The position numbers and the translations under genes were made by a program. 39,171 bases of DNA from Streptomyces himastatinicus ATCC 53653. Lineage in GTDB: Bacteria; Actinomycetota; Actinomycetes; Streptomycetales; Streptomycetaceae. This document shows, one piece after another, positions 16,220 through 24,532 of the stretch (within the stretch, counting starts at the first letter, position 1; every line of letters starts with the position of its first letter). Under the pieces are notes generated by a model. It did not search any database. It saw only the letters and a program-made list of their open reading frames with translations, and had not been told where the DNA came from. The DNA lies in contig NZ_GG657754.1 in the NCBI RefSeq assembly GCF_000158915.1, positions 9,131,504-9,170,674 of the forward strand. The letters are read 5' to 3'.

Positions 16220-16922
16220 CCTCAAGCATCAGCGCATCGCGGGTGTCCTGGCACGTGAGATCCACAGCGGCGCACTGGAACCGGGCAGCAGGCTGCCCGG
16301 TGAGCATGCGCTGACCAGGCGTTTCGCGGTGAGCCGGAACACCGTCCGGCAGGCGCTGGACGAGCTGAGCAGGCGGGGGCTGATCTCCACGCATGCGGGG
16401 GTCGGCTCATTCGTCACTTTCGACGGCGGCCTGCTGGACAACCGGCTGGGCTGGACCAGGGCCCTGGCCGATCAGGGGGCCCGGGTCAGCACCGAGGTGC
16501 TGCGGCTTGAGGCGGTGCGCGATGCGCGGCTGGCCGGGGAACTGGGGATCGAGGGCGCCGAGTTCCTGGCGCTGGACCGGCTGCGGATCCTGCCCGAGGG
16601 CACCCCCGTCTCGCTGGAGCGCAGCCGGGTCCCGTTGCTTCCGGCGCTCGCCGATGTGCCGCTGCGCGGACTGGTCGACGGCTCGCTGACCAAGACCCTG
16701 GCCGCGGCGGGGGTCCGTGCCACCCACGGCGACGAGTGGGCGTCCGTGGCCGGGCTGGACGCCGACCAGGCGGGGCTGCTGCGGCGGGCCGAGGGGGACC
16801 TGTTCCTGCGGACCCGCAGGGTCAGCCGCGGGGCCGACGGCAGCGTCGTCGAACACGTCACCAGCCTGCTGGACCCCGCCCGCTTCCAGCTGCACCTGGG
16901 CTTCGGCGAACCGCCCGGCTGA
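16206..16922 (+). CDS. GntR/HutC-family transcriptional regulator with UTRA domain
   Basis: A 238-residue regulator. The winged helix (about residues 5-72) reads 'IAGVLAREIHSGALEPGSRLPGEHALTRRFAVSRNTVRQALDELSRRGLISTHAGVGSFV', including the HutC-type 'HAGVGSFV' wing. The C-terminal UTRA-like domain ('LDRLRILPEGTPVSLERSRVPLLPAL...') binds a small ligand. It stands just before the ADP-ribosylglycohydrolase/permease/kinase genes in the same direction and probably controls them, perhaps responding to a riboside or sugar phosphate. Translation is predicted to be leaderless. The family is clear; targets and effector are inferred. Confidence 0.9.
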   Translation: MTEQVLKHQRIAGVLAREIHSGALEPGSRLPGEHALTRRFAVSRNTVRQALDELSRRGLISTHAGVGSFVTFDGGLLDNRLGWTRALADQGARVSTEVLRLEAVRDARLAGELGIEGAEFLALDRLRILPEGTPVSLERSRVPLLPALADVPLRGLVDGSLTKTLAAAGVRATHGDEWASVAGLDADQAGLLRRAEGDLFLRTRRVSRGADGSVVEHVTSLLDPARFQLHLGFGEPPG

Positions 16923-16942
16923 ACCGCCCTCCGCGCCCACCA

Positions 16943-16997
16943 CCATCCCGTACCGACAGCCCGCACCGACCATCCCGCACCGACCATCCCGCACCGA
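16943..16997 (+). repeat. 14-bp tandem repeat in the leader of the ADP-ribosylglycohydrolase gene
   Basis: Four head-to-tail copies of a unit close to CCATCCCGCACCGA: 16943-16956 (one change), 16957-16969 (shorter by one base), 16970-16983 and 16984-16997 (identical). They fill most of the 90-base gap between the regulator and the next start. They may be a slippage-prone spacer or repeated binding sites. Confidence 0.7.
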
Positions 16998-17012
16998 CAA
17001 CAGGAAGTCTTG

Positions 17013-18104
17013 ATGAGCCACCAGCACGACCGCGCACTCGGAGCCCTGTACGGCCTGGCGATGGGCGACGCCCTCGGCATGCCGACCCAGATCATGCCCC
17101 GGCGGTCGATCGTCGCCCGGTTCGGCGCCGTGACCGGGTTCGAGCCGGGCCCGGCGGAGAATCCGGTGAGCGCCGGACTGCCCGCCGGGTCGGTCACCGA
17201 CGACACCGATCAGGCCGTCATCGTGGGGCGGCTGCTGGTGGACGGCAACGGGCACATCGACCCGCTGCGGCTCGCCCAGGAGCTGCTGGAGTGGGAGCGT
17301 GCCATGAAGGCCAAGGGCTCGTACGATCTGCTCGGCCCCTCCACCAAGGCCGCCCTGGAGGCCGTCTCGCGCGGTGTGCCGCCGGAGGAGGCGGGCAGGT
17401 CGGGGTCCACCAACGGCGCCGCCATGCGGATCACCCCGGTCGGCGTGGCCTTCCCCGACAAGCCGCTCGAAGCCTTCGTCGACCACGTGGCGGCGGCCTG
17501 CCGGGTCACCCATGACACCACCCTCGGCATCGCCTCCGCCGCGGCCGTGGGCGCGGCGGTGAGCCGTGGCGTCGGCGGCGGCGGTCTCGAGGACGCCATC
17601 GCCGCGGGCATCACCGCCGCGGCGGCCGGTGCCGAGCGCGGCCACTGGGTGTACGGCGCCTCCATCGCGGCCCGTATCGAATGGGCCGTGGACCTGGTCC
17701 GCGGCCTGCCAGAGGCCCAGGCCCTGGACCGCGTCAGCGACCTCGTGGGCACCAGCGTCGCCAGCCAGGAGTCGGTGCCCGCCGCCTTCGCCGTACTCGC
17801 CCTGGCCGACGGCGAACCGTGGCGCGCCTGCCTCCTGGCGGCGAACCTCGGCGGCGACTGCGACACCATCGGCGCCATCGCCGGCGCGATCGCCGGATCC
17901 CTCAGCGGCGCCTCGGCCCTCCCCGCCGACGCGCTCACCACCCTCCGTTCCGTCAACGGCCTCGACCTGGAGCCGCTGGCCACCTCCCTCCTCGCGCTGC
18001 GGGCCGCCGCACCGGGTGAACCACCTGCCGTATCCCGCGCCACACGCCCAGTCCCCGGGCGGCGCGGACGGCCCGCAGAGCCGCACAGAAAGACAGGTAC
18101 GACC
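17013..18104 (+). CDS. ADP-ribosylglycohydrolase family protein (frame continues into the permease)
   Basis: The enzyme domain covers about 335 residues: 'ALGALYGLAMGDALGMPTQ', 'AGSVTDDTDQAVIVGRLLV', 'GSTNGAAMRITPVGV', 'THDTTLGIASAAAVGAAVSRG' and 'ACLLAANLGGDCDTIGAIAGAIAG'. The DDTDQ and GDCDTIG motifs supply the two-magnesium site. Members cleave N- or O-ribosyl bonds on proteins, small molecules or ADP-ribose. The ATG at 17013 has AGGAAG upstream. No stop occurs before the permease ATG at 18105, so as printed the two form one 863-residue frame joined by a linker rich in Pro and Arg. One more G in the run at 18014-18016 would create TGA at once, so I treat the fusion as doubtful and the natural end as about 18020. 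Confidence 0.85.
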
Positions 18105-19604
18105 ATGGCCGCTTCGCAGGACGACCGCGTCGGCGCGGTGGAGACACGCGGCATCGAGCCGGTGCCCGACACCGAGCGCCACGGCCACCCCGGGCAGATG
18201 TTCTGGACGTGGTTCGCGGCGAACATCAGCATTCTGGGGCTGCCGCTCGGCGCCGCCCTCGTCAGCTTCCGCGGCCTGAACATCTGGCAGGCGGTCATCG
18301 TGGCCGTCATCGGCTCGTTCGGCTCGTTCGCCCTGGTGGGCGCGTTGAGCATCGCGGGCAAGAGAGGTGGCGCGCCCGCCCTGACCCTCTCCCGCGCGGT
18401 GTTCGGGGTGCGCGGCAACGCGGGCCCCACCCTCATCACCTGGCTGAGCCGCCTCGGCTGGGAGACCATCAACACCACCACGGCGGCCTTCGCCCTGCTG
18501 GCCCTGCTCAACGTGGCGTTCGGTGTCCGTCAGAACGCCGTCCTCACCGTGGTCTGCCTGCTCGTCTTCATCGGCTGCACCCTGCTGATCAGCGGTCTCG
18601 GCCATGCCACCATCATGTGGATCAACAAGTGGGCCACGTACGCCTTCGGTGTGCTCAACCTCGTCGTCATCGCCTTCCTCGCGGCCACCGTGGCGTGGGA
18701 CAAGGTCTTCCAGGCCCCGGCGGGCCCGGTCAGCGCGATGGTCGTGGGCACCGGGATGATCGCCGCCGGCACCGGTATCGGCTGGGCCAACGCGGGCGCG
18801 GACTACGCCCGTTACCTGCCCCGGCAGATCCCCGGCCGCAGGCTGGTGGCCGCCTCCGCGTTCGGCGCGGGCATCCCGCTGGTGGTGCTCATCTCGCTCG
18901 GCTCGCTGCTCGCGGCGGGGCAGCCGGACCTGGCCTCGGCCGCCGACCCGGTCTCGGCCATCAACGCGATGCTGCCGTCGTGGATGTCGATCCCGTATCT
19001 GATCGCGGCCTTCGGCGGGCTGCTGCTCTCCAACCACCTGTCGGTGTACTCCGCCGGGCTCACCATGATCACCCTGGGGATACGGGTCCGGCGCACCGTG
19101 GCCGTCGGGCTGGACGTGGTCGTCACCTTCGCGGGCGGCATCTACTTCATCCTCATCGCCAAGGACTTCTACGGGCCGTTCATCACCTTCCTCACCCTCC
19201 TGGCCGTGCCCATCACCGCCTGGGTCGGGGTGTTCGCGGTCGACCTGATGCTCCGCCGGTCCTACGACCGCGTGGCGCTGATGGACGTAGGTCCCACCAG
19301 CCGCTACTGGTTCCGGGGCGGTGTCCACTGGTCCGCGCTGGGCGCGTGGGTGGTGGCCATCGTGGTGGGACTGCTCTTCACCGAGGCCGCCACCAGCTCG
19401 ACCGACGTCTGGTTCGCCGGACCGCTCTCCGGCACCTGGGTCGGCACCAACGGCCTGGGGTGGGTCGTGACCCTCGCCCTCGCCGCGGGCGTCTACGCGC
19501 TGCTGCTGCGGCTGGGCGGCGCCACGGCGCGTGCCGACGAGCCGTCCGAGCCGCCCCTGCCCCCGCACACGCTGGCCGAGCCGACCGCACAGGAGTCCGC
19601 ATGA
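18105..19604 (+). CDS. NCS1-family purine/cytosine-type permease
   Basis: A 499-residue transporter with about twelve helices. 'HGHPGQMFWTWFAANISILGLPLGAAL' is the NCS1/cytosine permease N-terminal signature, followed by 'GKRGGAPALTLSRAVFGVRGNAGPTLITWLSRLGWE' and 'GTGIGWANAGADYARYLPRQ', which match CodB-like carriers. These take up nucleobases, allantoin, hydantoins or nucleosides with Na+ or H+. The ATG has AGG 9 bases upstream, weak but workable. The same frame is open through the ADP-ribosylglycohydrolase, so a fused product is possible as the sequence stands. The stop overlaps the kinase start (ATGA). Context suggests the imported compound is cleaved by the glycohydrolase and the sugar phosphorylated by the kinase. 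Confidence 0.88.
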   Translation: MAASQDDRVGAVETRGIEPVPDTERHGHPGQMFWTWFAANISILGLPLGAALVSFRGLNIWQAVIVAVIGSFGSFALVGALSIAGKRGGAPALTLSRAVFGVRGNAGPTLITWLSRLGWETINTTTAAFALLALLNVAFGVRQNAVLTVVCLLVFIGCTLLISGLGHATIMWINKWATYAFGVLNLVVIAFLAATVAWDKVFQAPAGPVSAMVVGTGMIAAGTGIGWANAGADYARYLPRQIPGRRLVAASAFGAGIPLVVLISLGSLLAAGQPDLASAADPVSAINAMLPSWMSIPYLIAAFGGLLLSNHLSVYSAGLTMITLGIRVRRTVAVGLDVVVTFAGGIYFILIAKDFYGPFITFLTLLAVPITAWVGVFAVDLMLRRSYDRVALMDVGPTSRYWFRGGVHWSALGAWVVAIVVGLLFTEAATSSTDVWFAGPLSGTWVGTNGLGWVVTLALAAGVYALLLRLGGATARADEPSEPPLPPHTLAEPTAQESA

Positions 19605-20623
19605 GCGGCGCGGACAGCAGATTGGTGCTGCTCGGCAACGCCATCGTCGACCTGGTGATGCGGGTCCCCGCACTGCCCGAACGCGGTGGCGACGTGGTCG
19701 CCACGGACACCACCTTCGTCACCGGCGGCGGCTTCAACGTCCTCGCGGCCGCGCGCCGCCTCGGCCTCCCCGCCGTCTACGCCGGAGGCCATGGGCTCGG
19801 GGCCGTTCGCGGAACCGGGGTGCGCGCCGACCTCGCGCGGGAGGGGCATCGAGATGCTGCTACCCCCAGCTGCGAGGACACCGACACCGGCTTCTGCGTC
19901 GCCCTCGTCGACGACGACGGCGAGCGGACGTTCGCCACCAGCCTCGGGGCGGAGGCCCGGCTGACCGGGGCCGACGCGGCGGCGGTACTCGCCGCGCTGC
20001 GGCCCGGCGATCTGGTGCAGATCTCCGGGTACGGGCTCGCCCACCCGGCGGGCGGCCCGGTCCTGGCCGGGCTCATCGCCCAACTGCCCCCGGACGTGCG
20101 GGTGTTCCTCGACCCGGGCCCGCTGGTCTCCGAGATCCCCGAAGAGGTGCTGCGCGTGGCCCTGGCGCGCTGCGACTGGCTCAGCTGCAACCAGCGCGAG
20201 GGGCGGCTGATGACCGGTCTGGACGACGCCCCGGCGACCGCCGCCGCGCTCGCCGCCCGGCTGGGCCCGGACACCGGGGTGCTCGTCCGCGCCGACGCGG
20301 CCGGATGCTGGCTCGTACCGCCCGGTGGCGAGCCCGTGCACGTCCCCGGCCGCCAGGTGACCGCGGTCGACAGCAACGGCGCGGGCGACGCCCACACCGG
20401 CGCGTTCCTGGCCCTCGTCGGCGGCGGGCTGGATCCGCTCGACGCCGTACGGGGCGCCAACGCCGCGGCCGCCTTCGCGGTCACCCGCCGCGGGCCCGCC
20501 ACCGGGCCGACCCGCCGCGAGCTTCTCGGCTTCCTGGACGGCGACGCCTCCGCCGCCCCCGCGCTCCGGTCAGTCCTCGGCGCGGGGCCCGTCCCGCCCG
20601 GGCCGCTCGGCCTTCTCGGCTGA
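19601..20623 (+). CDS. PfkB-family carbohydrate/nucleoside kinase
   Basis: A 340-residue ribokinase-fold protein: 'LLGNAIVDLVMRVPALPERGGDV' and 'TFVTGGGFNVLAAARRLGL' (first PfkB motif region), then 'DWLSCNQREGRLMTGL', and the C-terminal signature 'AVDSNGAGDAHTGAFLALVGGG' with the catalytic Asp. It would phosphorylate a ribose, pseudouridine-like or other sugar. Two short stretches near residues 66-74 and 82-92 do not look like the family, but read correctly in another frame ('GSGPF', 'GIEMLLPPA'). Paired indels near 19795/19820 and 19846/19874 would explain this. The start overlaps the permease stop, with AGGAG 6 bases upstream. The 3' end overlaps a convergent gene by 54 bases. Confidence 0.85.
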   Translation: MSGADSRLVLLGNAIVDLVMRVPALPERGGDVVATDTTFVTGGGFNVLAAARRLGLPAVYAGGHGLGAVRGTGVRADLAREGHRDAATPSCEDTDTGFCVALVDDDGERTFATSLGAEARLTGADAAAVLAALRPGDLVQISGYGLAHPAGGPVLAGLIAQLPPDVRVFLDPGPLVSEIPEEVLRVALARCDWLSCNQREGRLMTGLDDAPATAAALAARLGPDTGVLVRADAAGCWLVPPGGEPVHVPGRQVTAVDSNGAGDAHTGAFLALVGGGLDPLDAVRGANAAAAFAVTRRGPATGPTRRELLGFLDGDASAAPALRSVLGAGPVPPGPLGLLG

Positions 20624-21157
20624 GGGCAGGTGCGTGAGCACCAGGACGATCCCGGAGAGCAGGAAGACGCGCGTGGCGGCGTCCAGCCCGTTCCAGCTCT
20701 TCGACTGCCACATGGAGAACCACTCGCCGCCGATGGCGATGAACCCGGCGCCGAACAGCAGCATCAGCATCAACAGGCCGACGGTGCCCGCCCGACGGGC
20801 ACGGCGGATGCCGCTGCCGTCACCGCGCAGGCTCATGCCCCACAGGGCCGTCGCGGCAATGAGGACGAGAGCGGCGAGGGTTTCCCAGACGATGATGGCG
20901 ACGTAGGCGGCGTCCTGGAGCGCCGTCGACGTGATCGCCCGCCACATCAGGTCCTCGTCCTTGAACGTCGTGTCCATCGCCAGGACATGCCGCACGAACT
21001 GCTGGTTGGTGCCGAAGTCGGTGATGTTGCCGAACGCGACGAGCGCGATGTACAGCGCCATCGTTCCGGTGAGCACCGCCGAGACGGCGGCGAGGGTGCG
21101 GGGCGAGCGCAATCCGTCTGATCGCTCGCTCACCACGTCTTCTCTCACCACGGCCAC
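20570..21157 (-). CDS. DUF2165 integral membrane protein
   Basis: About 195 residues with four hydrophobic segments. 'VAFGNITDFGTNQQFVRHVLAMDTTF' followed by 'MWRAITSTALQDAAYVAIIVWE' is the hallmark of the DUF2165 small membrane protein family, whose function is unknown. The upstream frame is open to 21223, but AGGGGGAGG lies just before the GTG at 21157; GTG at 21151 or 21148 are alternatives. It is convergent with the kinase gene, overlapping by 54 bases, and is not clearly in an operon with the P450 upstream. Confidence 0.8.
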   Translation of the reverse strand: MAVVREDVVSERSDGLRSPRTLAAVSAVLTGTMALYIALVAFGNITDFGTNQQFVRHVLAMDTTFKDEDLMWRAITSTALQDAAYVAIIVWETLAALVLIAATALWGMSLRGDGSGIRRARRAGTVGLLMLMLLFGAGFIAIGGEWFSMWQSKSWNGLDAATRVFLLSGIVLVLTHLPSAEKAERPGRDGPRAED

Positions 21158-21265
21158 TTTTCCTCCCCCTGGATCCCCCTGGACCCCGCGTGATCCCGCT
21201 GATCGTGCTGGATCATCCACCATGCACGGGAGAACAGTCCAGCCGCGGTACGTGTTCCGTCGCCG

Positions 21266-22429
21266 CTACCACACCACGGGAACCCGCTCGAAGCCTCCCG
21301 TGAGCTGCCCCTCGCGCCGCACCAGTTCGGCCGGCGGAACCGCCAGATCGAGCCCGGGCAGCCGCTCCAGCAGGATCTCCAGGGCGACCTGGAGTTCGGT
21401 GCGGGCCAGCGCCTGGCCGACGCAGGAGTGCGCACCGGCGCCGAAGGAGATGTGCCGGTTGGGGGAACGGCCCAGGTCCAGTTCGTCCGGGTCGGTGAAC
21501 ATCCGCTCGTCGCGGTTGGCGGCGTCGATGACCGAGAGCGTGGTGCTGCCCTTCGGGATCACCTCACCGCCCAGCTCGATGTCCTCCGTGAGGTAACGCG
21601 GCATCCCCGGCCCCCGGTTGACGTCGAAGCGCAGCAACTCCTCGACGGCGGTCCGCACCAGCGACCGGTCGTCCAGCAACCGCCGCCACCGGGCCCGGTC
21701 GTCCAGCAGGGCCGGTACGAGCTTCCCGATCGCGCTGGACGTCGTCTCGTGGCCGGAGACCATCAGCCCCCGCGCGATCCGCACCAGAACCGCCTCGGGC
21801 AGAGAACGTCCGGCGGCGTCGGTGATCCCGATGACCTGGCTGATCAGGTCGTCACCCGGTTCACGTCGCTTCCGGGCCACATGGTCGCCCAGATACGCCA
21901 TCAGGTCCTCGCCCGCGGCGGCGATCTCCCGCTCGCCGTAGCGGTCCTCGCCGTACAGGGCGCCCGACCAGTACGCGAACCGCTCCCAGTCCCGCTCCGG
22001 TACGCCCAGCAGCACGCCGATGACCCGCACCGGCAGCGGATCCGCGAACCCCGCCATGAGATCCGCGGGCCTCGGCCCGGCCTCCATCGCGTCCACCAGG
22101 GCATGCCCGATGGCCGCGATCCGCGGCCGCAGCGCGGCCGCCTGCTTACCGGTGAGCACCCGCCCCAGCAACCGCCGCCACAGCTGGTGCTGTTCACCGG
22201 TGCCGCCCGGGTCCCGCGCGAAGCGCGGATCGGAGAGCATCGCGTGCACATCCGCGTACCGCGCCAACACCCGCACCGGCGCCCCGCCCGCCCGCAGTGC
22301 CACCTCCGGCACCGGACACCCCTCCGCCCGCAGCGCCGCCCACTCCTCCGGCGGCTCCAGGGGATGCTTCGACACATACGGGAAGGCCCCCAGCGGACAC
22401 CCTGCCCCCGCCACCTCTGCGTCCCCCAC
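21266..22429 (-). CDS. Bacterial cytochrome P450
   Basis: A 387-residue soluble P450 of the actinobacterial class. The I-helix motif is 'GLMVSGHETTSSAIG', the K-helix ExxR is 'EELLRFD', and the heme loop 'ISFGAGAHSCVGQALARTEL' supplies the Cys ligand. 'GCPLGAFPYVSKHPLEPPEEWAALRAEGCPV' is a typical N-terminus. It needs ferredoxin and reductase partners, and neither is encoded nearby. It starts with GTG at 22429 with AGGAGG 7 bases upstream, and a promoter candidate is at 22466-22495. It would hydroxylate or epoxidise a small hydrophobic substrate; I cannot assign a CYP family. Confidence 0.92.
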   Translation of the reverse strand: MGDAEVAGAGCPLGAFPYVSKHPLEPPEEWAALRAEGCPVPEVALRAGGAPVRVLARYADVHAMLSDPRFARDPGGTGEQHQLWRRLLGRVLTGKQAAALRPRIAAIGHALVDAMEAGPRPADLMAGFADPLPVRVIGVLLGVPERDWERFAYWSGALYGEDRYGEREIAAAGEDLMAYLGDHVARKRREPGDDLISQVIGITDAAGRSLPEAVLVRIARGLMVSGHETTSSAIGKLVPALLDDRARWRRLLDDRSLVRTAVEELLRFDVNRGPGMPRYLTEDIELGGEVIPKGSTTLSVIDAANRDERMFTDPDELDLGRSPNRHISFGAGAHSCVGQALARTELQVALEILLERLPGLDLAVPPAELVRREGQLTGGFERVPVVW

Positions 22430-22465
22430 GGCACCCCTCCTGAGCTGCGAACAACAGTCGGCGAA

Positions 22466-22495
22466 CAGTTACTCACCGCCCAGGGAGCAAGTCAA
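22466..22495 (-). promoter_or_regulatory. Candidate promoter of the P450 gene
   Basis: On the minus strand, TTGACT (22495-22490), an 18-base spacer and TAACTG (22471-22466) precede the GTG at 22429 by about 35 bases. The palindrome at 22513-22532 lies just upstream of the -35 box. Confidence 0.45.
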
Positions 22496-22512
22496 AGCCG
22501 CTCATCGCCTTG

Positions 22513-22532
22513 CGCTCAACCGCGGTTGAGCG
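22513..22532. promoter_or_regulatory. Perfect 20-bp palindrome between the P450 and a small membrane protein gene
   Basis: CGCTCAACCG (22513-22522) is directly followed by its reverse complement CGGTTGAGCG (22523-22532). It lies in a divergent intergenic region, 14 bases before the ATG at 22547 and upstream of the P450 promoter. It may be the operator of a regulator; a MerR remnant is encoded 0.4 kb away. Confidence 0.6.
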
Positions 22533-22546
22533 GACAGCGTGGCGGC

Positions 22547-22972
22547 ATGAGTGATGAGCGTGTCATGACCGGGCAGGAACGGCGCGTTCTCGCGGTCGCG
22601 TGCGCGGGGACTTGGAGCGCCGTCGCCGGTGCCGTGTCCGTCCTGCCGCCGCGGACACGTACGGCCGTACGCCTCCGGCTGGACCTGGCGGTCGTTGGGA
22701 TGTCCACGGCCGGGCTGGTCGGCGTCGTGTACGCGGTGATGCGCTCGTCCGGCGTCGGCTGGACCGGCCCGGAGGTGCAACGTCGTGATGCTGCTGCTCG
22801 GACTGGGCTTCTACGCCAGTCCGGTGCCACGGCGGCGTCGTTCACCCCGATCATGGTCGTCGCGACGGGCGGGGTGCCCCAGGAGCAGGGATCCCGGTCC
22901 GGGATGTCCGCCTGCTCACGGAAGTACGGGCAGCGCTCCAGGTCGGTACCGCGGCAGCAGGTGAGCAGATAG
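22547..22972 (+). pseudogene. Small membrane protein, frameshifted
   Basis: It begins MSDERVMTGQERRVLAVACA and has two hydrophobic segments ('ACAGTWSAVAGAVSVL' and 'LDLAVVGMSTAGLVGVVYAVM'). After 'SSGVGWTGPEV' near 22777 the frame loses membrane character, whereas another frame reads 'VVMLLLGLGFYASPVPRRR' from 22782, a third helix with a positively charged end. A single extra base near 22778 therefore seems to break a gene of about 100 codons. I do not recognise the family. A weak GGACAG..GGCGG region precedes the ATG. The 3' part overlaps the remains of a convergent MerR gene. Confidence 0.45.
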
Positions 22973-23082
22973 TTCATCTGACCCGTCTCCCGCCAGAGCC
23001 GGATGAGCGCGATGCGGTACAACTGGTCGGAGTCGTAGCAGCGTACGCCCGCGCGGCGGTGCGGTGGTCTTCCCCGTCGCAC
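22890..23082 (-). pseudogene. MerR-family regulator remnant, internally deleted
   Basis: The minus strand reads 'HRRAGVRCYDSDQLYRIALIRLWRETGQ', the second half of a MerR winged helix, then passes directly to 'YLLTCCRGTDLERCPYFREQADIP', which resembles the Cys-containing C-terminal tail of MerR regulators. The first helix-turn-helix part and the coiled-coil middle are both absent, so DNA binding and dimerisation are lost. The junction is near 22977 and is in frame. The family call rests on short segments. Confidence 0.5.
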
Positions 23083-23153
23083 CGGGGAACCGGACGGTTA
23101 CGGAAACATCAACATGTCTCTACCTCGCCGACGAGTTGTCGTATGTTGAGCGG

Positions 23154-23306
23154 ATGAGCCCACGAGACCTGGAACCCGGACCCCCGTTCACCTCAGTCGG
23201 CAAGGTGGACAGCGCGCTGGCGATACTGATCATCATCGGTATCGCCTTCGGGATGTTCTGGCTGGTCTCAAGCCTCGCCTCGTCCTACATAGGATTCTTC
23301 ACCTGA
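23154..23306 (+). CDS. Small single-helix membrane protein (50 residues)
   Basis: It reads MSPRDLEPGPPFTSVGKVDS then 'ALAILIIIGIAFGMFWLVSSLASSYIGFFT', a short proline-rich head and one strong C-terminal membrane helix. The frame is open upstream to 23064, but that part lacks coding character, so I take the ATG at 23154. No clear ribosome site is visible. Its end overlaps the convergent MFS remnant by 39 bases. The function is unknown and it could be a chance frame, though the helix is well formed. Confidence 0.4.
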   Translation: MSPRDLEPGPPFTSVGKVDSALAILIIIGIAFGMFWLVSSLASSYIGFFT

Positions 23307-24527
23307 TGCGGACGCCGCCGCCCGGCCGGTGCGGTCGGCGCGGCCCGGCAGCGCGAGGAACGCCACGGCCGCTCCGGCCAGGGCGGCCGCCACTCCGAGG
23401 GTCATGGTGAGGGACTGGGCGTCGACGAAGGCCGTACGGGCCGACTCGGCCAGGGCGCTTCCGCCCGCGCGGTCCTTCGCGTACGACAGTGTCGCCCCGA
23501 GCGAGGACGCGGCGTGGTCGGGCAGGCCGTCCGGGAGGGCGCCCCGGTAGACGGTGGCGAGCAGGCTGCCCAGACCGGCCACCCCCAGCGCGATGCCGAG
23601 CTGCTGGTGGGTGTCGTTGAGCGCGGAGCCCATCCCGGCCCGCTCCGGCGGCACCGCACCGAGCACGGTGCTGGTGGCCGAGGGCCCCGCGACACCGGAT
23701 CCCGCACCGGCCAGCGCCAGCCCGGCGCACACCGCCGCGTAGCCGCCGCTCTCCGGTAACAAGGCCAGCACCGCGAAACCGGCCGCGGTGACGGCGAATC
23801 CGGCCACGACGCAGGCCCGCGCCCCGAACCTGGCCGGTGCCCGGCCGCCCACCGCCGAGCCCGCGACGACTCCCGCCGCCAGCGGCACCGCCGCGAGCCC
23901 GGTCTCGAACGCGCCGTAGCCCAGCACCAGTTGCAGATACTGGCTGAGGATGAAGAGCGTGCTGCCCGTCGCGACCGTCATCACCGCCACCGCGAAACTC
24001 GCCCCGGAGAACCTCCGGTCCCGGTACAGCCGCAGATCGACCATCGGCACCGGGGAGCGGGCCTGCCGTACGCCGAACGCGACGAGCGCCACCAGCGCCC
24101 CGGCCAGCATCCCGGCGGAGGCGTACCCCTGCGCCGGGGCCTCGATCAGCGCCCACACCAGGCCGGTCATCCCCACGGTGACCAGCACGGTGCCGGGCAG
24201 GTCCAGCCCCCGGCCATGGCCCGCCCGCGTCTCCGGCACCAGCCGTACGACCCCCACCAGGGCCACCGCCACCACGGGGACGTTGATCAGGAAGACCCCG
24301 GCCCAGCTCCACGCGTCGACCAGCGCGCCGCCGAGCAGCGGCCCGGCGGCCATCCCCACGGACGCGACCGCGCTCCACACCGCGAAGGCCCGCGGGCGCT
24401 CCCGCTCGGGGAACACCGCGACGAGCACCGCGAGCGTCGCGGGCATCACCAGCGCCGCGCCCACGCCCATCAGGCCCCGCGTCGCGATCAGCCACCCCAC
24501 CGAGGGGGCCGCCGCGGCGAGCGCCTC
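23268..24527 (-). pseudogene. MFS drug exporter (DHA2 type), 5'-truncated
   Basis: About 420 residues of a 14-helix-type major facilitator are readable: 'LIATRGLMGVGAALVMPATLAVLVAVFPERERPRAFAVWSAVASVGMAAGPLLGGAL' (motif C region), then 'WSWAGVFLINVPVVAVALVGVVRLVPETR' and eight or nine more helices to the stop. The first helices and the motif A loop between helices 2 and 3 are missing. The native-looking start survives (ATG at 24529-24527, with TAGGGGA upstream), but its frame ends after 13 codons, and the exporter frame begins two codons later out of phase. This fits a deletion of roughly 80-95 codons. A TTA codon lies at 23757-23759. The gene is divergent from an intact TetR regulator. Use of an internal start cannot be excluded. 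Confidence 0.75.
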
Positions 24528-24532
24528 ATGGT

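Noticed and set aside
16407..19673. A 1088-residue minus-strand frame opposite the ADP-ribosylglycohydrolase and permease genes
   Set aside because: It is rich in Gly, Arg, Asp and His without domains, as expected opposite high-GC genes with G/C third positions; the plus-strand proteins have clear family motifs.
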